DNA of 64,000 bases from Lasioglossum baleicum. Lineage: Eukaryota; Arthropoda; Insecta; Hymenoptera; Halictidae. The stretch spans positions 19,250,635 to 19,314,634 of the forward strand of contig NC_134929.1 in the NCBI RefSeq assembly GCF_051020765.1. Reading direction: 5' to 3'. The notes beneath the pieces are model-generated. The model had not been told where the DNA came from. It saw only the letters and a list, made by a program, of their open reading frames with translations, and searched no databases. A program made the position numbers and the translations under genes. Each line of letters begins with the position of its first letter. Position 1 is the stretch's first letter. Below, one piece after another: positions 11,501 through 23,305 of the stretch.

Positions 11501-14159
11501 ATTGCTGTCTTCGTACTGTACGCCCCCGTCGATAAAGCTATTAAACAGAATCTGACATACACGACGTTTCGCAGAATCTGTCCACAGCCACTCGGCGCGC
11601 GACTAAGCGGAAGCCTCGATAAGAAGGCAAATATTTCCCTAAGTGCTTCCCTCGAGACGCTTTTTCGACGATCTGTGGGAACGATCGCGTGGGATCGCTC
11701 GATTACTTGGATCGGCTTTCTTACGTTCTGTTTACACGATTGCCCATTTGCACATCGTGTACCCTTTAACGGTGTCGACAAATTTTCACGTTTCGATTCG
11801 GCCAGCATTCTTCTAACCGTTTTCGCACGTTAAGTCTTTATTACAGAAAAACAATATTTTCTATTTTTGTAAAATTGTCCAAGCAATTTTAGTTTCGTAT
11901 AAAAACCCGCAGTCTAAATAGAAGTTCGAAGACCTAGGGACCCAAAAGCGGCGAATTTTCGGATCACTCCTTGCCCTGGCACAATGAATCCATTTTCTGT
12001 GCAACCGGGTTGAACGCGTTTAGCGTCGGCAGCAGCTTCCGGCGGCGTGTTTTTGCGCGGTTCTTTATTCCGTCACTCAAACGGGGGCAACAGTTCGGTC
12101 GGTGCAAAAAAATTTGCTCGAAATCCTGCGGATAAACAAGGATGGCGGGCGGTAACGAGCCGAACGAGGAAGTTTCCACATCGCGGATGGTAGAGGCGCC
12201 TCAAGCGGCGCCTGCCGCCTGCTGCCTGCCGCCTGCGAGTCAATCGGGCTCGGAGCGTAGCTTCGGCTACCACCGAATTCAGTTCACGGTGTTGACTGCT
12301 GGTTCGTGCATCGCGTTCCATCCTTGCTTCGTGGTCAAGGTGGACTCGTTGTCACGTGGTTGGTTTACCCGCTGCCGTTCCGCACAGAGAACGCCAGTCG
12401 GATCATTTCGTCGACGAGCACACGCATACAGATACAGTGACGTTGCGCGCGCGCGATGCGTACGTGTTGTTTTCCCGTTTCACCTGTCGGTCGCCCATGT
12501 GTCCGTACCATCGTCTACCGGTGCTGTGTGAGAACACCTGTTCTTAAACACGGGATTAATCCCCCGAACGATCCTTGAACTCTGCGAGTCTTACGCTACG
12601 AAGATCCCGGCAGTTCTCCGAAGAACAACAGTGTCGCACACCTGTTTTCCCGCGAGCAGTCGTCGAGAAATCGGGTGAGTGTGTTTTCCCCATCGACATC
12701 GTGATCTCTCCGATATCAATGGGATTTCTGTGGATTCATGGATCGATTTCGGAGCTCGCCGAAAAGGTCAGAAATTTCGTTTCAGGATCGCTCGACGATA
12801 TAGTCGCGATCCCGTTAAAGTCAGGTGTTTAACGCAGCGTCGGCCATGCGGCCGAAGTTATTCAATTTGCAATTTGCTTCGCGAGTCGACGCTAATGCAT
12901 CGAATAAATAAGCCCCGTCACCGGGGAACGCTCGGGCCACTTTGCCCTTGCTTTTCCAACGTGTATCTGCGCTCTCGCTGTTCGGGTCACTTTTGCGGAA
13001 AATTCTCCCCCGGAGGAAAATCCGCGTCGCGTCGCAACGGAATTTAGGCGAGTCGACCCTCGTGAATAATCATGGAGTTTGAAAGGTCCATTTTTCACGT
13101 TCCCCGCCCCGTTCCTCGAAGAATTCGGTGCGACCGGCTTCCTCCGCGGACACAATGAACTCCCCGCAGATATGATTTCCCTCGACTTCCATAATTTTCC
13201 TCGCGAATCCATTCGGTTTGAATATTTAGGAGAAGAAGGGGGTCACTCGAGGTCCTTTTTCACCGGAGAAAATGGGACCATTTTCTTCGGGATCGTGTTG
13301 CGAACGACAAAAAAGGTGACCGAACCGCGCGCGCGTCGCTCTCCGTGAAACAAAGTGTTTATCGCTCTCGGAAGTTGTTGCTCGAGTGCTTTTTTTCTCT
13401 CCGTGTCTCGTGTGGTCGCCGTTTTTCTCGCAAGCTTACGTAAGGGGCCCGGACACATCGACGATGAAACGTGCAAGCTTCCTCCATTGTTTTGCCGGCG
13501 AATGTTTTCCCGGCCAGAGCTGCTCCCATATTTGTTCGCTTGCGTGTAGTGACGTACTTACAGCTTGCGCGGAACAGTAATGAGAATTTATCGGTAAATT
13601 CATGAAACAGCGAGAGGTAAACTCTAATGAATTGCTCCGTTATTAACACCGATACCGGTACGAGCAACGTCGGCTGGCGCTTGCGCTCTCGTCTCCTCTC
13701 GCTCTTTCGTTTCTTGGTCTCTTTCCGCCGGCATGTATATACATTATCCCTGGTTTTATCCAACGAAACGGCTAATTTCTTTCTTTCCGCCGGGTTTCCT
13801 CAGGAATTGGAAGTGCCGGGCGGTTTCCTGGCTTTCCGTTGGCTTCTGTTCAGAACTCGTTTTTAATAATGCCTCTTGTTTTTGCGGGGCCACCCATTAA
13901 ATCAGTCTTAGCACACTGTTGAGCGTTAACGGCGTCCCATTTCGTCGGCTCTCTCGTCCCCTTTTCTTTTTGAGTCGCATGCTGGACTAAATCGAGATTT
14001 ACAAGCTCGGAATCGATGTAAGCTACCTTCCTCAAATTTTCAAGCAAATGGAATTAGTCGTGGTTCAGTGTATGCAACAAAAGAACTTGCGAGAGGTAAT
14101 TTTTACGTTTCCTTTTTCGAGTTCATTAAAAACCATTTGCTTGAATTCGCTTCGCACTG
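8521..14159. other. Non-coding block, GC-rich, with microsatellites
   Basis: Long CpG-rich stretch. It holds a (GA)n tract at 8775-8802, a CT tract at about 11457-11473 and a GCCTGCC minisatellite at 12205-12235. Frames of up to 149 codons overlap on both strands and show no domain character. A GGGTGAGTG donor-like site occurs at 12672, and a short inverted pair (TTCAAGCAAATGG / CCATTTGCTTGAA) lies at about 14039 and 14131. Around 11832-11915 there may be a worn copy of the hAT-like MITE described at 35190, ending CCGCAGTCTA. No gene can be asserted. Confidence 0.5.
12142..12300 (+). CDS. Weak candidate first coding exon, unrecognised
   Basis: An ATG in good context (AAACAAGGATGGCG) opens a frame beginning MAGGNEPNEEVSTSRMVEAP, then an alanine/cysteine/proline-rich run encoded by the GCCTGCC minisatellite, then a mixed segment containing FGYHRIQF. 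The first 20 residues and the segment around 12250-12290 look protein-like. The middle is low complexity, and the frame later becomes cysteine- and arginine-rich without a clear donor. It may be a genuine N-terminal exon or chance in GC-rich DNA; chance is more likely. No family was recognised. The end given is only where protein-like character fades, not a mapped splice site. Confidence 0.13.
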
Positions 14160-14715
14160 GACCTTGAAATGGTCAGTCTGTTTCCTCGGAAAAAATCCAA
14201 ACGTTCAAAAGGAGTTACCAAAGTGTCATTGTATTGTTACAGTTGTGTACAGAAAATGTTACCATGATCGTGAAAGAGTACAGGGTACCATTATGTCACG
14301 CTGGTATCTTTCTAAAAAACCCAGACGTTCGAAAGAAGTTAAAGAGAGTTCCAGTTTCACAATTATCTTGAAACCCTGATGCAGAGATCAGTGTACAGAA
14401 AATGTTACTACAGCCATGGGAGAGTGCGGGGTGCCATTATGTCGCATAGGGATTTCATTAAAAAAATCCAGACGTTCGAAAGAAGTTAAACAGTTCCATA
14501 TTCACAATTATCTTGCAACCCTGATGCAAAGATCAGTGTACAAAAAATGTTGCTGGAGCCATGGGAGAGTACGGGGTGCCATTATGTCGCATAGGGATTT
14601 CGTTGAAAAATTCAGACATTCGAAAGAAGTTAAAGAAGTTCACGAATGCGAAAGTCAGAGCACAGAAAATTCGACTATGGCCATGAAAGAGAAAAGGGTA
14701 CAATTACAGGGTTGA
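14160..14715 (+). repeat. Tandem array, units of about 145 bp
   Basis: Units are marked by GTGTACAGAAAATGTTAC at 14245, GTGTACAGAAAATGTTAC at 14391 and GTGTACAAAAAATGTTGC at 14536, giving spacings of 146 and 145 bp. A shortened unit begins near 14660 (CACAGAAAATTCGAC). Each unit also carries CCATTATGTCGC/ACGC and AGACGTTCGAAAGAAGTTAA. The spacing is not a multiple of three, so the array is not a repeated protein domain even though frames run through it. A partial unit precedes it (AACGTTCAAAAGGAGTTAC near 14199). Confidence 0.8.
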
Positions 14716-16284
14716 ATTCGTTTTCCTGTACAAATGGCAGTCTCGAACTTCGAGACCGCGATTGCCGATGGTAATGCCTTGCTATGCTTCGTTCTCAAGT
14801 CTAAAGAAAAGGTTGCTCGTCGATGGGCACCGTGAAAGATTTAGGAGGTTTCCTCCCACGCCTCGACCGCCTCCGGCTATCGACAGTCGATTGCGAACGA
14901 TCGTTTCCGCGGCCTTGGACGGTCCGAGGAAATTACGCCGCGTTTCTATCGATCTCCGGCGCCTGTCCTAAGCGATCCGCACGCGGTATCTTGCCGGGGC
15001 CATTAACGAATGTTGTGCCCGCTGACATGTGACGCGCGCACTACCGATATCTGCTAGGATAGCGCGACCCGGACTCGTCGGTTATTGGCTCTGCTCACTG
15101 TGGATCCGACAGAAATCCCCAACCGGGCTTCCCTGCAGCGCCGATCGAACTCTCGTGGCATAATTAGCGGAATTAAGCCGAAGGAAGAAAAGAACGATTA
15201 GACGACGGGATTTGTTTATCGTGAATTGCGTAAGCCGCCGATGGAGCTGGAAAACTACGAGGCTTCGATGATCGCTTTGAACGTTCGACGCGTTTGATTC
15301 TCTCGCTAGACGGCTTTTTACTGTCAGTGGAATCTCAGCAATATCTTACAAAGTTTCCACGGAGTTTCTCCAGGCCAAATTCTTTAGAGCGGCCGGAAAA
15401 GTTCCATCTTGCTATTAAGTAAGAGAGAATTAGTCTTCTCAAAAGTGTCCTTTGCGGACGATGCAGATTTAGGTGTACAGCGATAATGTATTAATTGATG
15501 TCAATCGTAATTAATTTCGTTCATGTTCCTGAGGCTGTAAAATCTCACATTCTTCTTAAAACTGCCGTAACAATTTTCTAAGAGAATTTGACCGGGATCA
15601 GGAAAAATCACGCAGTAATAAATAACGTCTCGAAAAATTTGTGGCCATTTTTCCAGAGCAGAGTCCAGGCAAATGAAAGACATACGATCAACCCGCAAAG
15701 GCGAGCGTTCTCGAACGTCCTCCACAAGCCATAAGAGGAAATCAACTTTCTCGATCTCCCACAGCGTGGTCCTTAACGCGCACTTCAACCTATCGGTGGA
15801 AAAGTACGCTGAACACGTAATCCTTCACGGAAGGATGCGAGCAGCTTGGTGCACGCGATAATAGTTCGAAGCGGGAACGTCAATGAGTATAAGGCAGGGT
15901 GCAAAGGGTTGAACGAATCGCGATCGATCTTGCACACATGCTACGGTATCGAAAGGAGCCGAGCATTCCGCGGAATTGCGGGGATACGGTGTGTGCTCCC
16001 CAAAAAAGAGAAGAAACAGGCAAAGAAGACGCGGAAAGAAGCTCTAACGACCGCGCGCGGCGCGTGCTACCATTAATCACGCGCAACAAACGTTTTAACT
16101 CCGCTCGTTCATAGAGTAAATCCACGAGGAAGCTCGCGAGAGTTTCTCCGGTTGCGTCCGATGCTTTATCGCGTTTCGGGAAACCGGAAAGGGAAGGTCC
16201 TGCGGAGGAAAAACTACGTTAGTTGATAGATTAATGAAACTGTTGGATTTTTTCCATTTTTCTATGTTCATAATAACTAGTTGC
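14716..16284. other. Non-coding block, no gene seen
   Basis: Mixed GC sequence between two tandem arrays. The longest frame (15501-15788, minus, 95 codons) has no recognised motif and no splice signals at its ends. Nothing else can be supported. Confidence 0.55.
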
Positions 16285-16900
16285 TCCACAATCTCATTCC
16301 GAGATTCCAGGTTAAAAGGCTCCATTTCATTCCGTGTGCTCTAAAGACGCACGTCCGGTTCCCTATAAAAGAATATTCCACTTTAAAAGGATCTTGTTAT
16401 ATATTTCTAGTTTTTACAACAACCAACCCCTTACTTTACAATCTAACCCCGAGGTTCCAGATTAAAACGAGCCATTTCATTTCGTGAAGACGCATATGCT
16501 CTTGTTGGTAAAAGAATAAATGTGAATGTTTAAGATTTTGAAAGGTTATTCCACTTTAAAATGATCTCGTTATTCTTCTATTTTTAAACCAACTGAGCCC
16601 TTGCTTGCCAATATAATCACAAGGTTCCAGATTGAAATGTGCCATTTCATTTCGTGTGCTCTAAGGACACGCGTATTCTCTTTTTCGCAAAAGAATAAAC
16701 GTGAATTTTTAAGAACTTCAAAGGTTATTCCACTTTAAAATGATCTCGTTACTCTTCTATCTTTATACCAACTGACGCATTGCTTGCCAATATAATTCCA
16801 AAGTTCCAGACTGAAACGTGCCATTTCATTTCGCGTGCTCTAAAGACACGCGTATTCTCTTTTTCGCAAAAGAATGAACATGAATTTTCAATTTCTTCCG
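16285..16900 (+). repeat. Diverged tandem array, four units of 151-179 bp
   Basis: The anchor CCATTTCATTTCGTG (or one mismatch) occurs at 16322, 16473, 16642 and 16821, so spacings are 151, 169 and 179 bp. Each unit also carries an AGGTTCCAGATT-like block before the anchor, GTGCTCTAAAGACACGCGTA after it, and TTATTCCACTTTAAAATGATCTCGTTA. The last two units are the most alike. No frame is kept from unit to unit. This is a small satellite-like array unrelated in sequence to the ones at 14.2 and 60.7 kb. Confidence 0.8.
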
Positions 16901-19459
16901 TTTCAGCTTTATCATAAAGGCACTGCGACAAATAATTCCGTACACACTTGGAACTCGTACACCATCACCGTGCGAAAGCACATTAAAATCGAAGTCAGAC
17001 CAAGCAGTTAAATCTCGCGGGGAGGTTACGAGCTCCGAGGGCGCCGCGTGTGCTCGCCGAGCCTCGTTTAACGCTCGCGATTCGTCTTCATTCGAGTCCT
17101 CGGATCCTTCGCGAGTCCTTGGAACGATCTCGTCGTGCGGGTGACAAGCTTGTAAAATTTTTACACCGACCGGCTCCGAAGTAAAAGTCGTTCCCTGGCG
17201 GCGTTATGGACCTCCACGGTTTACGGACCTGGTAAAGCAACGACGCGGAAGCGACTTTGAAATTCATCGGCACTCCCACGCGTACCACGTACGGTTATGC
17301 CACGACGAGCGGTTCTCGCGAATACGCGGCGCTCGATCGACCGATGAAAAATTCACGGCTGATCGAGCCGGCGATAAAGGAAAATCGTGAACAAACGAGT
17401 CGATCGTGACGGCGCCTTCTTTCTCTCTCGCACCTTCGCGCTCTCCTCGGGGCGCGAGATTAAATCAGCCGGGACTCTCGACATACGAGGCAATTAATTT
17501 TCGAGAGTGGAATTGATCGCACTAATTTCAGAGAAAAGCGTGCTCGAGGGCGCGTGAAGAGCCATCCGTCGCGAGGAGGATATTCTCGGCCGTTACCAGA
17601 TCGCCTAAACGCCGAATTCGATTTTCGGCTTTCTCCATTCCAGTCGCCTTTGTACCCGTTGAGTACCACAGGTAGATGGATGCATTGTGAATTCTGTCTT
17701 AACACTCTCTTTCTCTCTTCCTCCGCTTCCACCTAATTTCGAGGTTTCAGTGGGCTCGATCGTCTGTCGCAACGGCGCGGCGCGGCGGGAAGATTGCGAG
17801 CGAGTTCGCGGCTCCTTCCGAGCGGAAATAACCAGCCACGAGGAGAGTACACTCGCGCATTACGTGCTGTTCGCCTGTTCGTAATGACGAGTTCTAACGA
17901 GGGGGAGGCTCGAGCCACGGAGAAAGCGAAAGGAAGAGAAGAGAATAAGCGTGCAGTTGCCAGCCGGTCGCGTTCGAACAGTTCGTAAATTACCCGCCAG
18001 TTACAACGCGCCGGTGATGCTCGGTTACCTGTCAGCTAGCCCGCTCCTAGCTCTGAACAGGCAGTTTCTTACCGTGTCGATGCAGCGATATGCACACGGG
18101 GTGTCTGGTGCAGAACATCGGACCTTATCGCCGACGCGAATCGACGTTTTCATTAGCTACGATTTACCGACCGATCGATCGCGATCTTCTGCCGATCGCT
18201 TTCGGAGAGCAACATTTTATAAGTCACGTTCTCGCTCCTATTATATTAAATGCGAGTTGTTAGCATGTCTACGGTATTAGGTCAGCACGTAATCTCTGGA
18301 AAGACACAGGAGTTCGATTCGGTCATTGTCAATTTTATTTCGATATCACTTTACCGCGAAAAACCGTTCGCTGCCGGCCGAGGATTTAATTTCACGGGGC
18401 CACGTTACCCCGGGACACCGTGTATGCGATCGGGTGCAACATGCACGTAAATGCAGCGGCAACTGCAGAGCGGCTGCACCGCGGCCCGCCACGGGAATCG
18501 CATAGATAACTGCATCTCGCCGCGAACCATTAGCCTGACCCCTTTCACATTCGATAACGATATATGTACTAGTTCGAACGTGGAATATTGTGTGTGCTCG
18601 CTAGCTAGCGCGGCCGCTCGCTGCCAACCTAAAAACTGTTAGCCGGCTGTCCGTGATGCTTCTGGCTACATCCAGTTTCGTGGCGTTTCATGCCGGCGTG
18701 CGCTCGACGTCCCGTGAAAATATAGTCAAGCGGTAAATTATAATGAACATCGACACGGACGATTACGAACGATCGCGCGGATCGAATTCCGTTCGCGGCT
18801 CGATGGTTCCGGGACAGCACGGGAAAATTCCGCGAATTTCACCGAAAATCCCTGACGTTATCCACGCGCACACCTTTTTCCTTTTCCCCGTGTAACGACT
18901 CGGTGAAAACGGCCGAGACGCGTCCGTACCTCGTTCGGCTTTATTAAACGATGAATAATGACGTCGCTGACGGGCGCAGCTACCCGTCGTTGCAGTTCCT
19001 GCAACGTGCACGCACCGTTCGGTCGTTTCAGTCGTGACGCGTCCCTGCCATTTCTTCCTTGACTCGATCGAACCAGACCCGGTGTCCACGAGGCTCTTTT
19101 TCTCTTCGAACTCGATCGATCCAACGGTTAACGGAGTCCTTCGACGAGGATATAATTAACGCCGCTCCCCAGGCATCCTGCGCTCAAAGACTGCTCCTAT
19201 CTGGCGCCAGGATTCATGCTCTTTTGCTCTTGAACCGTGACTTTCCTTTTTACGCGACTCACTCTGCCTGATTGACTTGCAAACGCTGTTCGCGCTGATC
19301 TCTACTGTCGAACGACTTTTAAATGGCTGTGCGAATTTTCACGGATAAACCAATCTAATAAGACTTTCAATTTTTTCTTCTCTTTTTAAGTTTTTAATCC
19401 AACGCTCCAGATATAGGTGACATTAACGTTTTAGATTCATGCGTTCTTGGAGATTAATT
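16901..19459. other. Non-coding block, GC-rich
   Basis: CpG-rich sequence with overlapping short frames on both strands, none longer than 109 codons and none protein-like along its length. CT-rich tracts occur near 17420 and 17705. No repeat family or RNA gene was recognised. Confidence 0.55.
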
Positions 19460-19518
19460 TACAGTAAAGCCTCGATCTAAGAAAAACTCTCGCGCTGGTT
19501 CTTAGATCGTACAGTTCC
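19460..19518. mobile_element. Short MITE remnant, CGATCTAAG-ended family
   Basis: The block runs from TACAGTAAAGCCTCGATCTA to GTTCTTAGATCGTACAGTTC, with CGATCTAAGAA and TTCTTAGATCG as inverted ends around a centre of about 17 bp. The same two ends, CGGTAAAGTCTTGATCTAAG and TTCTTAGATCGTACAGTTCC, flank a longer insert at 36749-36888. The CAGTAAAGCCTCGAT start is reminiscent of pogo/Tigger-type TIRs, but that is a weak analogy. It is probably an internally deleted copy. Confidence 0.5.
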
Positions 19519-19692
19519 ACTATTTTTGCGCTCTACTTTGAAGCGCAAGCATTGAAATCATAAGGCGAAACAGCATTGACTATCAGAGAGAATGATGTTT
19601 ATTGACGTAAGGATTAAAGCATGGCGTCGCACAGTGCGGCGTTCTTATGGTCGGAGTGGACATAGTCTGTTCTTGACGAATTCTTATAGGAA

Positions 19693-19864
19693 ATTTCACG
19701 CTGATCACGAATATACCATATACTAGGGGTCTCTGAATAGAATTTAACAGTTTTTTCCTCAAAATACCGTTTTTTCGAAGTTTTTTGAGTGTTTTTGCGT
19801 GAAAAACGGTTAAATTCAATTCAGTGACCCTTAATACATTGTATATTCGTGATCAGCGTGAAAT
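19693..19864. repeat. Foldback palindrome, arms of about 56 bp
   Basis: The left arm begins ATTTCACGCTGATCACGAAT (19693) and runs to GAATTTAAC (about 19749). The right arm is its complement, from GGTTAAATTCAATTCAG (19808) to ATTCGTGATCAGCGTGAAAT (19864). The arms differ at a handful of positions. The loop itself is partly self-complementary: CCGTTTTTT against GAAAAACGG, and CTCAAAA against TTTTTTGAG. The whole 172 bp can therefore form one imperfect hairpin. It is probably a foldback MITE. No target duplication is evident. Confidence 0.7.
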
Positions 19865-19929
19865 AGACCACAAAGTATGTTTCTTTCGTTTGGGATCACA
19901 CTGTATATTCCAAGTGATGGAAACAGGGG

Positions 19930-20403
19930 TCAGTTAAGAAAAATTGCTCTTTAATGCATCATCTACAAAAATGAGGAAACATGACCAAAAATTAAATTGA
20001 ATTTTATTCAAAATTGAATTTCAAATAATATTTTATAAACATAACAATAATAATGGACAGAATATATAGGTAACTTCACAATAATAAAGGTATGCCAATT
20101 TACATAATATAGGCCATAGAGACTATACCTATGAAGTACATATATATATAAATATCATATATATATATATATAAAAAATATACATAAAATATATATCCAT
20201 AAAGTCACTAATTATGTCTGTAATAAATAAACATAAATAATAAATTTTTACTCTCGAAAAATAAAAAAAACATTGGAATGCACCGCATTTATTTTATGAA
20301 AATAAATTCGTTTTTCTCTGTAACGAAATTAATACATAAAATAAATAATTGTTTTCGACGTATATGGAGAAAGAAAATGCTACGAGTAAAAAATGGTTTA
20401 AAA
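19930..20403. other. AT-rich block with (TA)n microsatellite
   Basis: Strongly AT-rich sequence upstream of the odorant-binding-protein-like locus, including ATATATATATA runs between about 20138 and 20176. It could hold a promoter for the downstream frame, but the many TA runs make any TATA-box call meaningless. Confidence 0.5.
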
Positions 20404-20936
20404 ATGGTTTTTAAAAAGTTTTTTATATATATTTTATTTTCTACTGTCATTGTCATCGCGGAAGCAAGCGTGTATATAAAATTTCAGTAAGATTGGTCTA
20501 TGCGAAGAGGCTTAAAATTCGATTACAAGATTTGACGCATAAGCGTGGTAAAAAATGGCACACAGCCGTTCAAAGCAGTTTGAAGCAAGAAATGTTTACA
20601 TATTTGTGAAGTATAATAGTTGTGAAATCGAAATACATCAAAACCGCAGGATGTTTTGACCTGAACTCGAGAAAAGCTAATTTGAAGATATTAACGTCTA
20701 TAAAACTTGATTCTGACTTAGTGTTTTATTATTGCTATGAAACTATTTTAACGGTTAATGAAACAGGACAAATGAATATTCCTCACCTGCTTCGATACCT
20801 TCCATATTCAAAATTGAAAGAACGAACACAAAACAAAGTTATTGATTATAGGAAATCAGCAATTGATTGGGCCAGGTCGCGCGTGAATTCTTCGATGAGC
20901 TCTCTAATGAGCTCTCTGCCACTTATGCAAACGTGA
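20404..20936 (+). pseudogene. Odorant-binding-protein-like gene, decayed or strongly divergent
   Basis: An ATG at 20404 opens MVFKKFFIYILFSTVIVIAEA, a good secretory signal peptide, and the frame then meets a GTAAGA donor at 20487. An acceptor AG at 20610-20611 would restore phase after a 125-bp intron. The second exon contains KTAGC, DLNSRKANL, FYYCYETI, then VNETGQMNIPHLLRYLP and LKERTQNKVIDYRKS. From memory this matches the C1-C4 half of insect odorant-binding proteins (secreted helical carriers of hydrophobic ligands): a cysteine near KSKY, a C-Y-x-x-C block, an acidic-ESG/ETG turn, and a cysteine near VID. The residues at the expected C1, C2 and C4 sites are Y, V (or F) and Y; only the C3-like Cys is present. 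After YRKSAIDWA the similarity ends, with no C5/C6. A real C-minus family member missing its last exon is the alternative. Confidence 0.35.
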
Positions 20937-23194
20937 TTCCTGCCGTTTGTTGTGGAAATTTGAGATTCCCGGCGTTTGTTTCATACACTAGAGACATATC
21001 TGAAGGGATTAGTAAAGCCATATAAGGTATGGAAAATAGTTGCATTTCGGACTTTTGTCCACAGGCGGCCGCACTGTGCGTCGTGTAGACATTGTGCTTC
21101 GCTCATCTTGTGCGTTGGTTCGTGAATTCGCTTACGAGCGATAAACTGAAAAACCGTGATTTTCAGGTCGTAGTGTAAGCGGACGCTCGTAACCCGATTC
21201 GAAGAGCATCGCGAGCACAGGATATGTTTCTATAACGTTGCCGCCTGTATGCGCCAGAGTCAGCTGTTTAGCAACGGAGGATCGTGTACTCTAGGGTCGT
21301 GGCAATTCGCTCGTAATAACGGAAGCTACTCTGACCCGACGTTGGTTAATCGGATGCCGACAGGAACATCGCATCGTCCCGACGAATACACTCTCTGGCC
21401 AGCGTTCTTGTTTATAGCGTACGATTCGTATGGAAATTCGATGCTCGGGCTCGCTGCGAAATTCGTCAGCCGTGCTTTCTTTGTTTCTATGATCGACTTA
21501 GCCAGCTAAACAAAGGTGGGATCAGACGGAGACAGGATTGAAGCCGTTAAAAGGGCCGCGATTATGCAAGATGAATCAGTAGTCGAGTATGGTGAGTCTT
21601 CGTGACAATCTGGCTGAAAAGTGCCACGTGCATTCGCGATCAAAAATGCCAACGGAGAAGCAAACGAGAATTTCAAAGCAAACTCCGAGACTCCAGTAAA
21701 AATTGCTCGTAAGTTTTCATACAGGTAGTTCCAAGAATGTTCTACTTCTTCGAAAGTTTTGACAAACAACCCCGAAAATTCCTACGAATATTAAAATATT
21801 AACGAACATAGCAAACATCCTGTTATCTAAATTTTCGCTAACCAGATCCGAGGATTCTGCTAGGTTTTCTCCGAAGCGCTTCGCCACAGTATCGAGCGAG
21901 GGCTTCGCGTAGCATCTTAGCCTCGCTCTCTATTCGCCGATCTCGAGAATCGGTGGAACAAGAGCAGCGAAGTAATCAGGCATTACCATAAGCCGGCTAG
22001 TCACGACGCGGCGCCTAACAAGGCGAGGATTCTCTGGCTGATCAGCTGCGAAAACGAAACCGTCCGGTTCCCCTGTGCTGATGATCCCGCCGCGGACTCG
22101 TTCCCTTCGAAAGCTGGAACAGAGAGAGAGAGAGAAACCGTCGTGTTACGTCGCGGAGAACGTCGACGATTTGTCCCGTTTAATTGGTCGGTGCCTCGGG
22201 ATAATTAATTGGCCGGAGGTCTCGGGAACGGTACCTTGCAATTAGCCGCGGCGATGCTATCTGGAATATCGTGCTCCATAAGAAGAATCTCTTCCGTCCT
22301 AGGACGAAGGACGAAGGTCGACGAACGAAGTATACTACTCCTTCGAACCGCTCGCTCTATCCCGTATTCCGAGGCGGGCTAGGCTTTAGGACCTTTCTCC
22401 TCTCTCGCCACGAACAATTAATTTCGCTCGTAGGAGACTGCGCCTCTCCAGAAATTGAATCACGCTATCTGTGGAACGAGTTAATTGTATTATTCCCGGC
22501 CGAAGCGGCGCTCGTGGCTTTCGTAAACGCACCAGCTCGCTCTAGACCCGCTTCTAAACGTCCTATCGACGCTACTTCCCTCTTCCTCTTCCTCTCGCTC
22601 TCTCTCTCTATCGGTCTCTCGTTCTCTCCGCTGGATCGTTTCTCCTCTCGTTTCAGCAAAATTGAAATTTATTCAGCGGAGACAACAGCGCGGAACCTTC
22701 TCTTTGATATTCCCGTCGTCGCGTCGCCGCTCGTCGACGTCGACGAAGTCGGCTCCGTCCGGAACACCCGTTATATTTTTTCGAAAGCGCGTATCTTGTG
22801 CGGAATACAAATGGCGGCACGGTCCCCGGTCGTCCATAAAATATGGAACGACAATAGCCGGGGCTTGACGTCGACGGTTTCGTTTCCTCGGTTTCCGATC
22901 CGGCGATACGCGGTTAAATTACGACTACGCCGCGGATGTTCCTGCGAGGCAAATGTCTTTCGCGTTGGGAAGCTAAACAGACATTGATTCCTCCCTTTGG
23001 CGGTCTGAACGGAAAATAATGTCTTGCGGCTCAAGGGATTTTCCGGCTTGGTTTCAAATACATTCTGGTAACGCCAACATCAATTTTAACGTCGTTCGTG
23101 TTTTTCTATAATGTAAAATACTGTAAAACGAGGAACCAACCGTGAGAACTCTAACAGTGAGGGCTTCTAGAGATTATAAAACCATTCTAAAGCA
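20937..23194. other. Non-coding block; longest frame judged spurious
   Basis: GC rises sharply after 21000. A plus-strand frame of 238 codons (22271-22987) is open only because it runs through CT-rich low-complexity DNA (a serine/leucine/phenylalanine run near codon 100); it has no domain character. A (GA)n tract lies at 22119-22135. At 22182-22229 a 22-bp segment is nearly duplicated (TTAATTGGTCGG...CTCGGGA, then TTAATTGGCCGG...CTCGGGA), each copy starting with a homeodomain-type TTAATTGG. Confidence 0.5.
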
Positions 23195-23305
23195 TAGACT
23201 GCGGATTTTATGCATTCATGACAAAATTGAGTACAGAAAAAGAAGGTGCACTGATATGAGTAAAGCAAGAAAAAAATTTTGATTTGGCAGAAGAATCCGC
23301 ACTGA
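23195..23305. mobile_element. hAT-like MITE copy, degenerate
   Basis: The left end TAGACTGCGGATTTTATGCA (23195-23214) matches the family TIR seen at 35190 and 35612. The right end (AGAATCCGCACTGATGCAT, about 23289-23307) keeps ATCCGCA and TGCAT but in disturbed order. The AT-rich interior has no transposase. No 8-bp target duplication is recognisable, so this copy is older or rearranged. Confidence 0.55.

Noticed and set aside
14068..14715. Repeated protein motif (RRSKEVK-type) across the 14.2 kb array
   Set aside because: Unit spacing of 145-146 bp is not a multiple of three, so the frame changes between units; the repeat is at the DNA level.
22271..22987. 238-codon plus-strand frame
   Set aside because: Runs through CT-rich low-complexity DNA, has no domain-like segment and no support from start context or splice signals.
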